A stretch of 64,000 nt of DNA, from positions 124,001 to 188,000 of the forward strand of contig VAFL01000001.1 in assembly GCA_005768755.1 (NCBI GenBank), written 5' to 3'. A program made the translations under genes and the position numbers. Below the pieces are notes generated by a model. The model was given only the letters and a program-made list of their open reading frames with translations. It made no database searches and was not told where the DNA came from. Positions 51,551 to 59,963 of the stretch are shown here, piece after piece (position 1 is the stretch's first letter; each line of letters begins with the position of its first letter). The stretch comes from Paracoccus denitrificans (GTDB taxonomy: Bacteria > Pseudomonadota > Alphaproteobacteria > Rhodobacterales > Rhodobacteraceae).

Positions 51551-52147
51551 TCAGCGACCATTGGCGTATACGGCTGTCCAGAAAATCGTCTTTCCATCGG
51601 CGGCGACGGCGTATCCGATGCCGAAATGCCGGGCGCGCTTCTGCAGGATATTGCTGAGATGACCGGGTGACTGCGCCCATTCCTGCTGCACCCTGTTCAG
51701 GTCGAATCGCCCCGCAGCAATGTTTTCCGCCGTCAGTCTGGGGCGGTAGCCGATTCGCTTGACGCGCCCGGCCGGGCCCGAGCCTGATGCACCGCGATGG
51801 CTCATGACACCGCGCGATGCCATTTCGCAGGCATGTTCGGCGGCGGCCTGTTGTAGCTTGCTATTTGTGGATAGCGGCGACAGATGACGCTGCGCGCGGA
51901 TGGAATTGGTCATCGAAAGCGCGGCCGCAGCTTCGGCCGCAGTGACATGGCGGCATGATGCAGACCCGCCAGAAGATACGATGGTATTATTGCCTTTTCC
52001 CTCGATCCGCACGACGCCCGATGGCAGGCGCGGCGAACTTGTCGAGGGGCGAGAACTGAGTTCGGCAAATACCGGCTGCGCGAAGCCTAGCGCGACAATC
52101 AGAAGAACGGCGGCCGCTTGCACGCGTCCGATCGCGAATTGCCACAT
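51551..52147 (-). CDS. Exported CAP-domain protein
   Basis: The 198-residue secreted protein has a signal peptide (cleavage around GFAQPVFA/E, residue 28), a Ser-rich linker and a CAP/SCP domain. In the CAP domain, AEHACEMASRGVMSHRGA and TAENIAAG provide the His/Glu cavity residues and AQSPGHLSNILQ with GIGYAV the later signature. Bacterial CAP proteins occur in sporulation, biofilm and host settings; here the role is unknown. It is convergent with cls and divergent from the DUF6478 gene. Confidence 0.9.
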   Translation of the reverse strand: MWQFAIGRVQAAAVLLIVALGFAQPVFAELSSRPSTSSPRLPSGVVRIEGKGNNTIVSSGGSASCRHVTAAEAAAALSMTNSIRAQRHLSPLSTNSKLQQAAAEHACEMASRGVMSHRGASGSGPAGRVKRIGYRPRLTAENIAAGRFDLNRVQQEWAQSPGHLSNILQKRARHFGIGYAVAADGKTIFWTAVYANGR

Positions 52148-52299
52148 GTCTGATTTCCTTCTTGAATGGTCAGCGAAAAATGCGAATCACTCAGGAAGCT
52201 ACGTGTCCCCTTCTAAATATTCCGTGAAGGCTTTCAACTTAGACGTGTCTTGCCGCGCATCGTCGGCTTCTTTATGCCAAGGCCTGTCGGAATAGGTTT

Positions 52300-53100
52300 G
52301 TGACAGGATCGGCTTTGGCATTTCGTCCGCGCAACTGGCTGGATAGGATGGCACGTCAGCGTGCCGCGCAAAGCTGGGCAAAACTTTGCCACAACATCGA
52401 GGGTATACGCCCGGCCCGTCTGCGCTATCTGCGGACCGAGGCGGTGGCGACGCGCGCCCAGATGGATGCGTTCCTTCTGCAATCTGCTGAGCGCGCTCTG
52501 GCCAGTCGGGCGGAATTGGCGGCACTGCCTTTGCCAGCTGGCACGGATTGGCGCTGGCGGCCCGAGTTCTTGAACGCGCCCGTCAGAAAATCGGGGCTGA
52601 TCGGGCCCGAAAGCGGTACGAAGCTGACCGACGGCGCGGCAGTGTGGCACGATTGCGTCGCGCGCGCGCTGATCCTGCGTCAAGTCCGCAATGTCGATGC
52701 CACCGACCTTTCCGCATATGGCCTGCGTTCGGAAGCCTTTGGTTTTACAGGAAGTTTTCTGTCGCTTGCCATTGATCTTCCGCCAGAGGTTCTGGTCGGG
52801 CTGACCCTGAACCACATCATCAGGCTGGAAATCGTGGCGCAGACCGAGCGTGCGCAGAACATCTATGCGCGGCTGAATATCAGCAATGGTCCCAATATCG
52901 AGGAGACCTTGCGCCATCTGGGCGAAATCCGGCAAGGGCCCGCGCGCGCACAGGTGGTGGAGTTCGACCTGGCGCTGACCCAGATGAACGAAATGCGGTT
53001 GGATAAGATCTGGCTGGATCTGATCTTCGAAAGTCCGGCGATGAATGCTGCGACGATCCGCGAGATGGTTTTCTCGCGGCACTTGCGGGCGAATGTATAG
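52300..53100 (+). CDS. DUF6478 family protein
   Basis: The 266-residue soluble protein starts at GTG 52300 after a GGAATAGG site; an ATG at 52348 is a shorter alternative. I recognise it as DUF6478, a Rhodobacterales protein of unknown function. It has a basic N-terminal region, a beta-rich middle (SEAFGFTGSFLSLAIDLPPE) and a C-terminal FDLALTQMNEMRLDKIWLDL segment. There is no signal peptide. It precedes a 121-residue protein by 8 bp and the two are probably an operon. Confidence 0.7.
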   Translation: MTGSALAFRPRNWLDRMARQRAAQSWAKLCHNIEGIRPARLRYLRTEAVATRAQMDAFLLQSAERALASRAELAALPLPAGTDWRWRPEFLNAPVRKSGLIGPESGTKLTDGAAVWHDCVARALILRQVRNVDATDLSAYGLRSEAFGFTGSFLSLAIDLPPEVLVGLTLNHIIRLEIVAQTERAQNIYARLNISNGPNIEETLRHLGEIRQGPARAQVVEFDLALTQMNEMRLDKIWLDLIFESPAMNAATIREMVFSRHLRANV

Positions 53101-53108
53101 GTGGCGCG

Positions 53109-53474
53109 ATGGCGGATTTTGACGATCTCGGGCTGAAGGCCGGTGTCTGGTCGGGGTTGGTCCATGGGGGTGCCGCGCCAAGCCATGTTGTGCTGGTCCA
53201 TCAGGGTGAGGTCGTATCCGAGGCGCGCGTCAGCCCTGTATCTGACGGAACCTGGCAGATTGACGCGGACCTGCCGGTCGGGCGGATTGGTGACGGCGTG
53301 ACCAGCTTTCTGCTTCTTTCGGACCATGATGGCGCCGATGGGGGCACCCGGCTTGCAAGCCTGTCGCTGGTTGCTGGCAAGCCGGTCGAACAGGATCTGC
53401 TGATCGAGCTTGATCTGCTGCGCGCGGAGCTGGAGCTGCTGAAGCGAGAGTTTCGGCGCTTCGCAGCAGGATGA
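53109..53474 (+). CDS. Conserved hypothetical protein, downstream partner of DUF6478
   Basis: The 121-residue protein is beta-rich in its first 85 residues (HVVLVHQGEVVSEARVSPVS, TSFLLLSDHDGADGG) and ends in a leucine/glutamate coiled coil (LLIELDLLRAELELLKREFR). I know no family name. It lies 8 bp after the DUF6478 gene with no terminator between. A structural or scaffolding role with its partner is only a guess. Confidence 0.65.
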   Translation: MADFDDLGLKAGVWSGLVHGGAAPSHVVLVHQGEVVSEARVSPVSDGTWQIDADLPVGRIGDGVTSFLLLSDHDGADGGTRLASLSLVAGKPVEQDLLIELDLLRAELELLKREFRRFAAG

Positions 53475-53477
53475 TCG

Positions 53478-54200
53478 CTAAGGCTGCTGGAAATAGCGAT
53501 AGCTTGCGATCTGGCTGAAGCCGAGACCGTGGTAAAGGGCGATGGCCCCGGCATTTTCGGCGGTGACCGCAAGCAGCATGGTGGATGCGCCGTGTTTCTG
53601 GGCCCAGAAAGCCGCCTCGCGGACCGTCCAGCTGGCCAATCCCTGACGGCGCATCGCGGGCAGCACTTCAAGCGCGTGCAGAACGGCGATGCTGTCCGCG
53701 ACCGCCACAAAGCCCACAGCGGCCGCGCGGTCCCTGATACGCCCCAACAAGGCGGCCTTTGGCAGATTGACGCGCGCCATAATCGTCTGACGCGCTGCGC
53801 CGATGCCCTGTTCCGTCCACAGATCGCGTTGTATCGCCAGCGGCGGCCACAGTGCGAAGCTGGTGACGGGCGGCACCTGCCGGTCGGTCAGTGCGGAGAT
53901 CGCGCAGGACATCATCATGGTTTGCGTGTGATCGGCATAGCCTCGCGCCTGCAGCGCGTCCGCCAGTGCAGGCTCGCTGTCGGCCACGCGAAAGACAGCT
54001 GGCTGGTCCCAGTCACGCTGGATGCGCGCCGTCGCTTCGATGTCAGCGTCTTGCCATTCGGCTGCGGTCGCGCGGGCCGAACTGACGCGTCTGCCGCCAC
54101 CCATGCCGCGCCCGACCCGGAAGGCGCCCGCCTGCAGATATTCGCTGGCGGGCCAGCTTGCCTCGAACGCGCGGTCGATTGCCGGGTCTTGCGTGCTCAC
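53478..54200 (-). CDS. GNAT family N-acetyltransferase
   Basis: The 240-residue protein has a poorly conserved N-terminal half and a C-terminal GNAT domain with ALEVLPAMRRQGLASWTVREAA (acetyl-CoA pyrophosphate loop R/Q-x-x-G-x-A) and VTAENAGAIALYHGLGF. It therefore transfers an acetyl group to an unknown amine. It overlaps the stop of the CinA-type gene by 4 nt and is the second gene of that pair. Confidence 0.87.
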   Translation of the reverse strand: MSTQDPAIDRAFEASWPASEYLQAGAFRVGRGMGGGRRVSSARATAAEWQDADIEATARIQRDWDQPAVFRVADSEPALADALQARGYADHTQTMMMSCAISALTDRQVPPVTSFALWPPLAIQRDLWTEQGIGAARQTIMARVNLPKAALLGRIRDRAAAVGFVAVADSIAVLHALEVLPAMRRQGLASWTVREAAFWAQKHGASTMLLAVTAENAGAIALYHGLGFSQIASYRYFQQP

Positions 54201-54937
54201 ATGCCGATCCGTTGTTTCAGATCGGCCATCGCTGCCGATACACGCGCGCCGTCCAGCCCACGAACAACCAGAACGGTTCCGTAATTGCCGTCACGATGCC
54301 AGGGATACGACCCCAGAGACAGATCCGAATAAGAATCGGCCACCGCCTTCAGGTCGTCGGCCACGTCGGATTCGCCGCGCAGCAGATCAAGGGATTCGCT
54401 GACAGGCGAGCGGCCCGTGGGCAGCTTTGGCACGATCGCCTCGACCATGACCTTGAAGACTTCAGGAACGCCAGCCATCACATAAGTATTGCCGATATGG
54501 AAACCGGGCGCGGCGCTGTGGCTGTTGGGGATCAGTTCGGCAGTCAGGGGCACGCGGGCCATGCGCAGCCGGTTGCCGGTGACGGGCACGCCGCGTGCTT
54601 CCCAGCGTTCGCGCATCACGGCAAGCGCTGCTTCGTTCATCTCTATGCCCACGCCAAACGCTTCCGCCACGGCATCCGCCGTCACATCGTCATGCGTCGG
54701 ACCAATTCCGCCGGACGTGAACAACAGATCATACCGCCCGCCCAAGCTGCCATCCAGTGCGCGGATCGCCTCGACGATGAGTGGCTTTTCATCGGCCACA
54801 ACCCGAATTTCCTTCAGGTCGATACCGATCGCGCTCAGCACGCCTGACAGGTGGTGTGCGTTTCCCTCGCGTGTGCGGCCAGACAGAATTTCATCGCCGA
54901 TGACAAGAATGGCGGCTGTCTTGTTGTCGGATTGCAT
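54197..54937 (-). CDS. Competence/damage-inducible protein A (CinA N-terminal/MoaB-like domain only)
   Basis: The 246-residue protein has the molybdopterin-binding-like domain of CinA: ILVIGDEILSGRTREGNAH, VADEKPLIVEAI and FTSGGIGPTHDDVTADAVAEA. Full-length CinA is about 415 residues with a C-terminal NMN deamidase domain, which is missing here, as in other standalone members. Members may process ADP-ribose or NMN-related compounds. It starts at ATG 54937, which is divergent from map by 94 bp, and is coupled to the GNAT gene. Confidence 0.88.
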   Translation of the reverse strand: MQSDNKTAAILVIGDEILSGRTREGNAHHLSGVLSAIGIDLKEIRVVADEKPLIVEAIRALDGSLGGRYDLLFTSGGIGPTHDDVTADAVAEAFGVGIEMNEAALAVMRERWEARGVPVTGNRLRMARVPLTAELIPNSHSAAPGFHIGNTYVMAGVPEVFKVMVEAIVPKLPTGRSPVSESLDLLRGESDVADDLKAVADSYSDLSLGSYPWHRDGNYGTVLVVRGLDGARVSAAMADLKQRIGM

Positions 54938-55031
54938 GTCGATCTCCGTTTTCGGCGGCAGACTACGCGCGTTGCAGGACTGGAACAAGCCGCGTGCTAT
55001 GGTTATGTCTGCGGCAAGGAAAGGTTTACCC

Positions 55032-55835
55032 ATGAACGACGGCACCGTGACGCGGGAAGGTATCCGCATTCATCAGCCGGCAGATTTTGCCGGTATGCAG
55101 AAGGCCGGGGAATTGGCCGCCCTGATCCTTGACGAGGTCGGCGCCCTGGTTGTGCCGGGCGCGACGACGGGCGCGTTGGATGATTTCATCCGTAACCGGG
55201 TCGAGGAAGCCGGGGCAATCTCTGCCACGATTGGCTATCGTGGATATCAGCATGCCAGCTGTATCAGCGTGAACCACGTCGTCTGCCACGGTATTCCAGG
55301 CGAGAAGCTGTTGAAAGATGGCGATATCCTGAATATCGACGTGACCGTCATCGTCGACGGTTGGTATGGTGACAGCTCGCGCATGTATGTCGCCGGCAAG
55401 CCTTCGGTACGCGCCAGGCGTCTGCTTCAGGTCACGCATGACTCGTTGATGCGCGGGATCGAGGCCGTGCGGCCGGGCGCGACATTCGGAGATATCGGCT
55501 GGGCGATCCAGGAATATGCCGAAGGCCAGCGGATGTCGGTTGTCCGCGATTTCTGCGGCCACGGGCTGGGCCGGGTCTTCCACGCGCCGCCGAATGTGCT
55601 GCATTTCGGCAGGCCCGGAAAGGGCGCGGTGATCGAAGAAGGCATGTTCTTCACGATCGAGCCGATGATCAATCTGGGCCGACCGGAGACCAAGGTTCTG
55701 GCAGATGACTGGACCGCCGTGACGCGCGACAAGTCGCTGTCGGCGCAGTTCGAGCATTCCATCGGCGTGACCTCCACGGGGGTTGAAATCTTCACCCTGT
55801 CGCCGTCGGGAAAATTCTTCCCGGACCTCGATTGA
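55032..55835 (+). CDS. map: Type I methionine aminopeptidase
   Basis: The 267-residue metalloprotease removes N-terminal Met from nascent proteins. The metal ligands fit the family: Asp103 (NIDVTV) and Asp114 (GDSSRM), His in CGHGLGRVFHAPPN, Glu in EPMIN and Glu in FEHSIGVT; His86 lies in VNHVVCHGIP. ATG 55032 follows an AAGGAAAGG site. The upstream frame is antisense to cinA and excluded. Its stop overlaps the BadF-type kinase start. Confidence 0.96.
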   Translation: MNDGTVTREGIRIHQPADFAGMQKAGELAALILDEVGALVVPGATTGALDDFIRNRVEEAGAISATIGYRGYQHASCISVNHVVCHGIPGEKLLKDGDILNIDVTVIVDGWYGDSSRMYVAGKPSVRARRLLQVTHDSLMRGIEAVRPGATFGDIGWAIQEYAEGQRMSVVRDFCGHGLGRVFHAPPNVLHFGRPGKGAVIEEGMFFTIEPMINLGRPETKVLADDWTAVTRDKSLSAQFEHSIGVTSTGVEIFTLSPSGKFFPDLD

Positions 55836-56683
55836 CGCTGTTCATGGGGCTTGACGGCGGCGGCTCTGGCTGCCGTGCGGTTCTTGCCGACGCTGACGGT
55901 CACGTGCTGGGCCGGGGTGAGGGCGGGCCCTGCAATGTCATGTCAGACCGGGACGGCGCTGTCGCTTCGCTGAAGGCATGCGCCGCGCAGGCGCTTGGCG
56001 GTCGCGATCCGGGGCAGGTCACGGCGGTTTTCGGCCTGGCGGGGGTGAACACGTCGGGTGCAGCGGACTGGCTGCCGCCGATGTTGCCGTTTGGCAGGGT
56101 CCGGGTGGTGCAGGATGCGGAAACGGCGGCGGTCGGCGCACTTGGCCCGCAGGACGGGATCGTTGCAGCAATGGGCACCGGCTCGGTCTTCATCCGCAAG
56201 ATGGATGACAGGGTCGCGACTTTGGGCGGCTGGGGGCCAATTCTTGGCGACGAGGGTTCGGGCAATTGGCTGGGGCGACGTTTTTTGGCCGACGTCCTGC
56301 GCGCCTATGACGGGCTGGCGGTGGCAACGCCGCTGACCCATGCAACGCTGAAACGCTATGGCGGGCCGTCAGGGATCGTGGCTTTCGCGCGGAATGCCTC
56401 GGGGGCTGATTTCGCTGCCGAGGTGCGCCATATCCTTGCTGCGCGGGATGACCCGGCCGCCGAACGACTGCTTGCGGACGCGGCGCAGGTCGTTGCCACG
56501 TCCGTGTCGCGGCTTCGCGGGGACGCTGCGTTGGATGTCGTGTTTACGGGTGGGCTTGGACCGCTTTACGCTGAACTGCTGGCGGGCCGCTGGACAATAC
56601 TTCCACCCTTGGGCGGACCGCTTGACGGCGCGCTCGCGCTGGCGCGAGCACATGGATCCGTCACCGCTGTTGAGAATCCCTAG
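55832..56683 (+). CDS. BadF/BadG-type ATPase, N-acetylglucosamine kinase-like
   Basis: The 283-residue sugar-kinase-fold protein has the phosphate-1 loop MGLDGGGSGCRAVLAD, the DAETAAVGALG segment, AAMGTGSVF and GGWGPILGDEGSGNWLG, as in the BadF/BcrAD/GlcNAc-kinase family. I give the TTG start at 55832, which overlaps the map stop by 4 bases; ATG 55844 (four codons in) is an equally good start. A role in recycling amino sugars is plausible but not shown. Confidence 0.88.
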   Translation: MTLFMGLDGGGSGCRAVLADADGHVLGRGEGGPCNVMSDRDGAVASLKACAAQALGGRDPGQVTAVFGLAGVNTSGAADWLPPMLPFGRVRVVQDAETAAVGALGPQDGIVAAMGTGSVFIRKMDDRVATLGGWGPILGDEGSGNWLGRRFLADVLRAYDGLAVATPLTHATLKRYGGPSGIVAFARNASGADFAAEVRHILAARDDPAAERLLADAAQVVATSVSRLRGDAALDVVFTGGLGPLYAELLAGRWTILPPLGGPLDGALALARAHGSVTAVENP

Positions 56684-56884
56684 CGTCCAAGCGTTGCGAC
56701 GAATTGGTTCTTCGCATGGGTCGGCAGAAAGGCCAGAAGGGCTGCACAACCCCAGAAGGCCCGCTGCACTTTCACAGGCGGCAGGGCAAAGGTTCGGGGC
56801 GGTTCAGGCGGCTGACGGGGATTTCATCACATCGGTCCTGCCGGGGGCTTGACCTGTGCGGTTCGTAGGCAGAGAAGCCGAAAA

Positions 56885-57943
56885 ATGAACCTGTCAGATT
56901 TCGATTTCCATCTGCCCGACGGCCTGATCGCCACACGACCTGCGCGTCCGCGCAGTGCGGCGCGCCTGATGCTGGCCGAGGGGTCGTCGATATCTGACCG
57001 CCATGTCTTTGATCTTCCAGATATCCTGCGCGAAGGCGATCTGCTGGTTCTGAACGACACGAAGGTCATTCCGGCGCGCCTGACCGGACAGCGTAGCCGC
57101 CAGACCGCGCAAGGCGAAGTCAGTGCCAAGATCGAGATCACCCTGCTGGAGCCGGTCTCGAACGGATGGCGCGCGCTTGCCAAGCCTTTGCGCAAACTGA
57201 AACCGGGCGAGGTGATCCGCTTTGGCGAGACACTTTCGGCGCGCGTGGCCGAAATGACCGAAACGGACCTGACGCTGGAATTCGACGCCACCGGTGACGC
57301 ATTGGACAAGGCGCTGGATCAGGTCGGGGCCATGCCGCTGCCGCCCTATATTGCGGCGCTGCGCGCGCCCGACATGGCCGACCGGACGGATTATCAGACA
57401 GTCTGGGCAAGAAATTCCGGCGCCGTTGCCGCACCCACGGCCAGCCTGCATTTCGATGACGCGCTTCTGGCCGACCTGCGCGCGCGCGGTATCCGCTTTG
57501 CCCATGTCACGCTGCATGTCGGTGCGGGAACCTTCCTGCCGGTCAAGGTCGAGGATGTGACCACCCACAAGATGCATGCCGAATGGGGGGAAATAACGCC
57601 GGAGGCGGCCACCCTTATCAACGCGACCAGGGCTGCGGGTGGCCGCGTCATTCCCGTCGGCACCACGGCGCTGCGGCTGATCGAGTCCGCGGCGGATGTT
57701 GACGGGCATGTGCAGCCGTTCGCCGCCGCAACCGACATCTTCATCTATCCCGGCTACCGCTTCCGCGTCACTGACGCGCTGATGACCAATTTCCACCTGC
57801 CGAAATCCACGCTGCTAATGCTGGTCTCTGCGCTGATGGGGCAGGACCGCATCCGCGAAATCTACCGTCACGCGGTCGACACAGGCTATCGCTTCTTCTC
57901 GTACGGAGACGCCTCGCTTCTGATCCCCGAAGGTTCGCCATGA
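56885..57943 (+). CDS. queA: tRNA preQ1(34) S-adenosylmethionine ribosyltransferase-isomerase
   Basis: The 352-residue enzyme transfers the ribosyl part of SAM onto preQ1 in tRNA, forming epoxyqueuosine. Characteristic segments include FDFHLPDGLIATRPARPRS, LVLNDTKVIPARL, the PLPPYI(A) motif, DYQTVWARNSGAVAAPTASL, LHVGAGTFLPVK and TNFHLPKSTLLMLVSAL. ATG 56885 gives the normal length; 12 more codons upstream are spurious. There is a 201 bp gap before it with no recognisable feature. It overlaps the MFS gene by 4 nt. Confidence 0.97.
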   Translation: MNLSDFDFHLPDGLIATRPARPRSAARLMLAEGSSISDRHVFDLPDILREGDLLVLNDTKVIPARLTGQRSRQTAQGEVSAKIEITLLEPVSNGWRALAKPLRKLKPGEVIRFGETLSARVAEMTETDLTLEFDATGDALDKALDQVGAMPLPPYIAALRAPDMADRTDYQTVWARNSGAVAAPTASLHFDDALLADLRARGIRFAHVTLHVGAGTFLPVKVEDVTTHKMHAEWGEITPEAATLINATRAAGGRVIPVGTTALRLIESAADVDGHVQPFAAATDIFIYPGYRFRVTDALMTNFHLPKSTLLMLVSALMGQDRIREIYRHAVDTGYRFFSYGDASLLIPEGSP

Positions 57944-59283
57944 TTTCTGTTCTTCGCACCACCTGGCCCTTGCTTCTGGGCATTATGCTTCTGCTTGTCG
58001 GCAATGGCATGCAGGGCACGCTGCTGGGCATCCGGGGCGGGCATGAACAGATTTCGACCGATCACATGGCCGTGGTCATGGCCGGGTATTTTGCAGGCTT
58101 CCTGCTGGGCAGTCGTCTCGTGCCGGGAATGATCCAGCGTGTCGGCCACGTCAGGGTTTTCGCGGCACTCGGCTCTCTCATCTCGGCGGTGCTGATTCTT
58201 TACGCGGCCTATCCGCACTGGGTCGCCTGGGCAATCCTGCGTGTGCTGATCGGGTTCTCGTTCTCGGGTGTGTATATCACCGCGGAAAGCTGGCTGAACG
58301 CATCGACCACGAACGAGAATCGCGGCCAGGCCATGTCGGCCTACATGATCGTGCAGATGATCGGCCTTGTCAGTGCGCAATTTCTGATCAACTTCGGCGA
58401 TCCGACCGGTTTCATGCTGTTCATCCTGCCGTCTGTCCTGGTCTCGCTGGCCTTCACGCCGATCCTGCTTTCTGCCCAGCCCGCGCCAGCCTTCGGGGCG
58501 CTGAAACGGATGAGCTTCAAGCGCCTTTACGAGGTCTCGCCGCTTGGCTGCATCGGGATTTTCGTGATGGGGGGCGTCTTCTCGGCCATGCTGGGGATGA
58601 CCTCTGTCTGGGGCACGATCATGCAGCTGAGTGTCCGCGACATTTCCGCCATTGTCGCTGCCGTGTATCTGGGCGGCCTGATTGCGCAATATCCGATCGG
58701 CTGGCTGTCGGACCGCATGGATCGGCGCCTTTTGATCCTGCAGTTGCTGGTTCTGGGCGTTCTGACCATCATCGCACAGCTGACTTTCAGTCCCGGAATC
58801 TGGGGCACGCTGATGGTTGCGGGCATCGCCGGGGGGGTTGCCAATCCTGTCTATGCACTGCTGCTGGCCCATACCAACGATTACCTGGAACCGGACGATA
58901 TGGCGGCGGCCTCGGCCGGGCTGCTGTTCCTCAACGGATTGGGCGCGGTCGGCGGCCCGTTGATCGTCGGGCGCATGATGGCCATGTTCGGTCCGAATGG
59001 GTTCTGGATTTTCATCGGGATCCTGATGTCCGCGCTTGCCACATATACCGCCTGGCGCATGACCCGACGCGAAGCGCTTGCCCCCGCAGATACCGGCGCG
59101 TTCGCCGTGATCGCCCCGGCGGCCAGCCCCGTCGCTGTCGAAGTTGCGCTGGAGGCCGCGCAGGACGGCCAGGCCCCGATTGAAGAGGTCGGCGACGATC
59201 TTGCGCCTTCCGATTATGAGGTCGCGCCACCAGACGAACCGGCGCCTGACAGCACAGCGCCTGCATCGCCCGAACGGCCGTGA
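57940..59283 (+). CDS. MFS transporter (YcaD-like)
   Basis: The 447-residue membrane protein has about 12 helices and YcaD-type segments: LLLVGNGMQGTLLGIRGG, the loop-like VMAGYFAGFLLGSRLVPGM, GVYITAESWLNAS and GGLIAQYPIGWLSDRMDRR. The last ~65 residues are a polar Pro/Asp/Glu/Ala-rich cytoplasmic tail. It is coupled to queA by a 4-nt overlap. The substrate is unknown; some relatives are linked to amino-acid or drug transport. Confidence 0.88.
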   Translation: MISVLRTTWPLLLGIMLLLVGNGMQGTLLGIRGGHEQISTDHMAVVMAGYFAGFLLGSRLVPGMIQRVGHVRVFAALGSLISAVLILYAAYPHWVAWAILRVLIGFSFSGVYITAESWLNASTTNENRGQAMSAYMIVQMIGLVSAQFLINFGDPTGFMLFILPSVLVSLAFTPILLSAQPAPAFGALKRMSFKRLYEVSPLGCIGIFVMGGVFSAMLGMTSVWGTIMQLSVRDISAIVAAVYLGGLIAQYPIGWLSDRMDRRLLILQLLVLGVLTIIAQLTFSPGIWGTLMVAGIAGGVANPVYALLLAHTNDYLEPDDMAAASAGLLFLNGLGAVGGPLIVGRMMAMFGPNGFWIFIGILMSALATYTAWRMTRREALAPADTGAFAVIAPAASPVAVEVALEAAQDGQAPIEEVGDDLAPSDYEVAPPDEPAPDSTAPASPERP

Positions 59284-59351
59284 TCGCGAAACCTGCTTGC
59301 ACGCGCGCGCCGGTGCTGCAACCATGACCTCCGCAAGGATGGAGGACCGCC

Positions 59352-59924
59352 ATGACGCCGCAAGACGTGATCTCGTTCTGGGTCGATGAAGTCGGCGAAA
59401 AGGGCTGGTACGAGGTCAGCGCCGAGCTTGACCAGACCATCCGGACACGCTTCGGCCCCGCGTGGGAGAAAGTCGACAATCTTGTCACGGAATGGCCGCA
59501 ATCCCGAGAGTCGGCACTGGCGCTGCTGATTCTGACCGATCAGTTCCCGCGCAACATGTTTCGCGGTGACGCGCGCAGCTTCGCGACCGACAAGCTTGCC
59601 CGCCGCATCGCGGATGAGGCCATCGCGGCGGGGTATGACATGGCGACGCCCGAACCGGAACGACAGTTCTTCTATATGCCCTTCGAACATTCCGAGGAGA
59701 TGGGCGATCAGAACCGCGCCGTATCCCTGTTCGAGGAACGGATGCCCGGCGAAAACCTGCGCCACGCCAGACTACATCGCGATGTCATCCAGCGTTTCGG
59801 CCGCTTTCCGTGGCGGAATGACCCGCTTGGCCGCGAGACGACACCGCAGGAGCGTAAGCTTCTGGACGCTGGTGGCTATGGTGCGCTGGTGAAGGGAAGC
59901 GTGTCGCTTGCTGACGCTGGGTAA
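59352..59924 (+). CDS. DUF924 family protein
   Basis: The 190-residue alpha-helical protein is DUF924: DVISFWVDEVGEKGWYEVS, ILTDQFPRNMFRGDARSFATD, and FFYMPFEHSEEMGDQNRAV are its strongly conserved segments. Its biochemical function is unknown. It starts at ATG 59352 after a GGAGGACC site and lies between the MFS gene and lpdA. Confidence 0.93.
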   Translation: MTPQDVISFWVDEVGEKGWYEVSAELDQTIRTRFGPAWEKVDNLVTEWPQSRESALALLILTDQFPRNMFRGDARSFATDKLARRIADEAIAAGYDMATPEPERQFFYMPFEHSEEMGDQNRAVSLFEERMPGENLRHARLHRDVIQRFGRFPWRNDPLGRETTPQERKLLDAGGYGALVKGSVSLADAG

Positions 59925-59963
59925 TTGATTTAACGCTGAACTATATTTTCCATGGAGGATCGC

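Noticed and set aside
52300..53474. Possible toxin-antitoxin pair
   Set aside because: The two adjacent genes are larger than typical pairs and show no toxin or antitoxin motifs.
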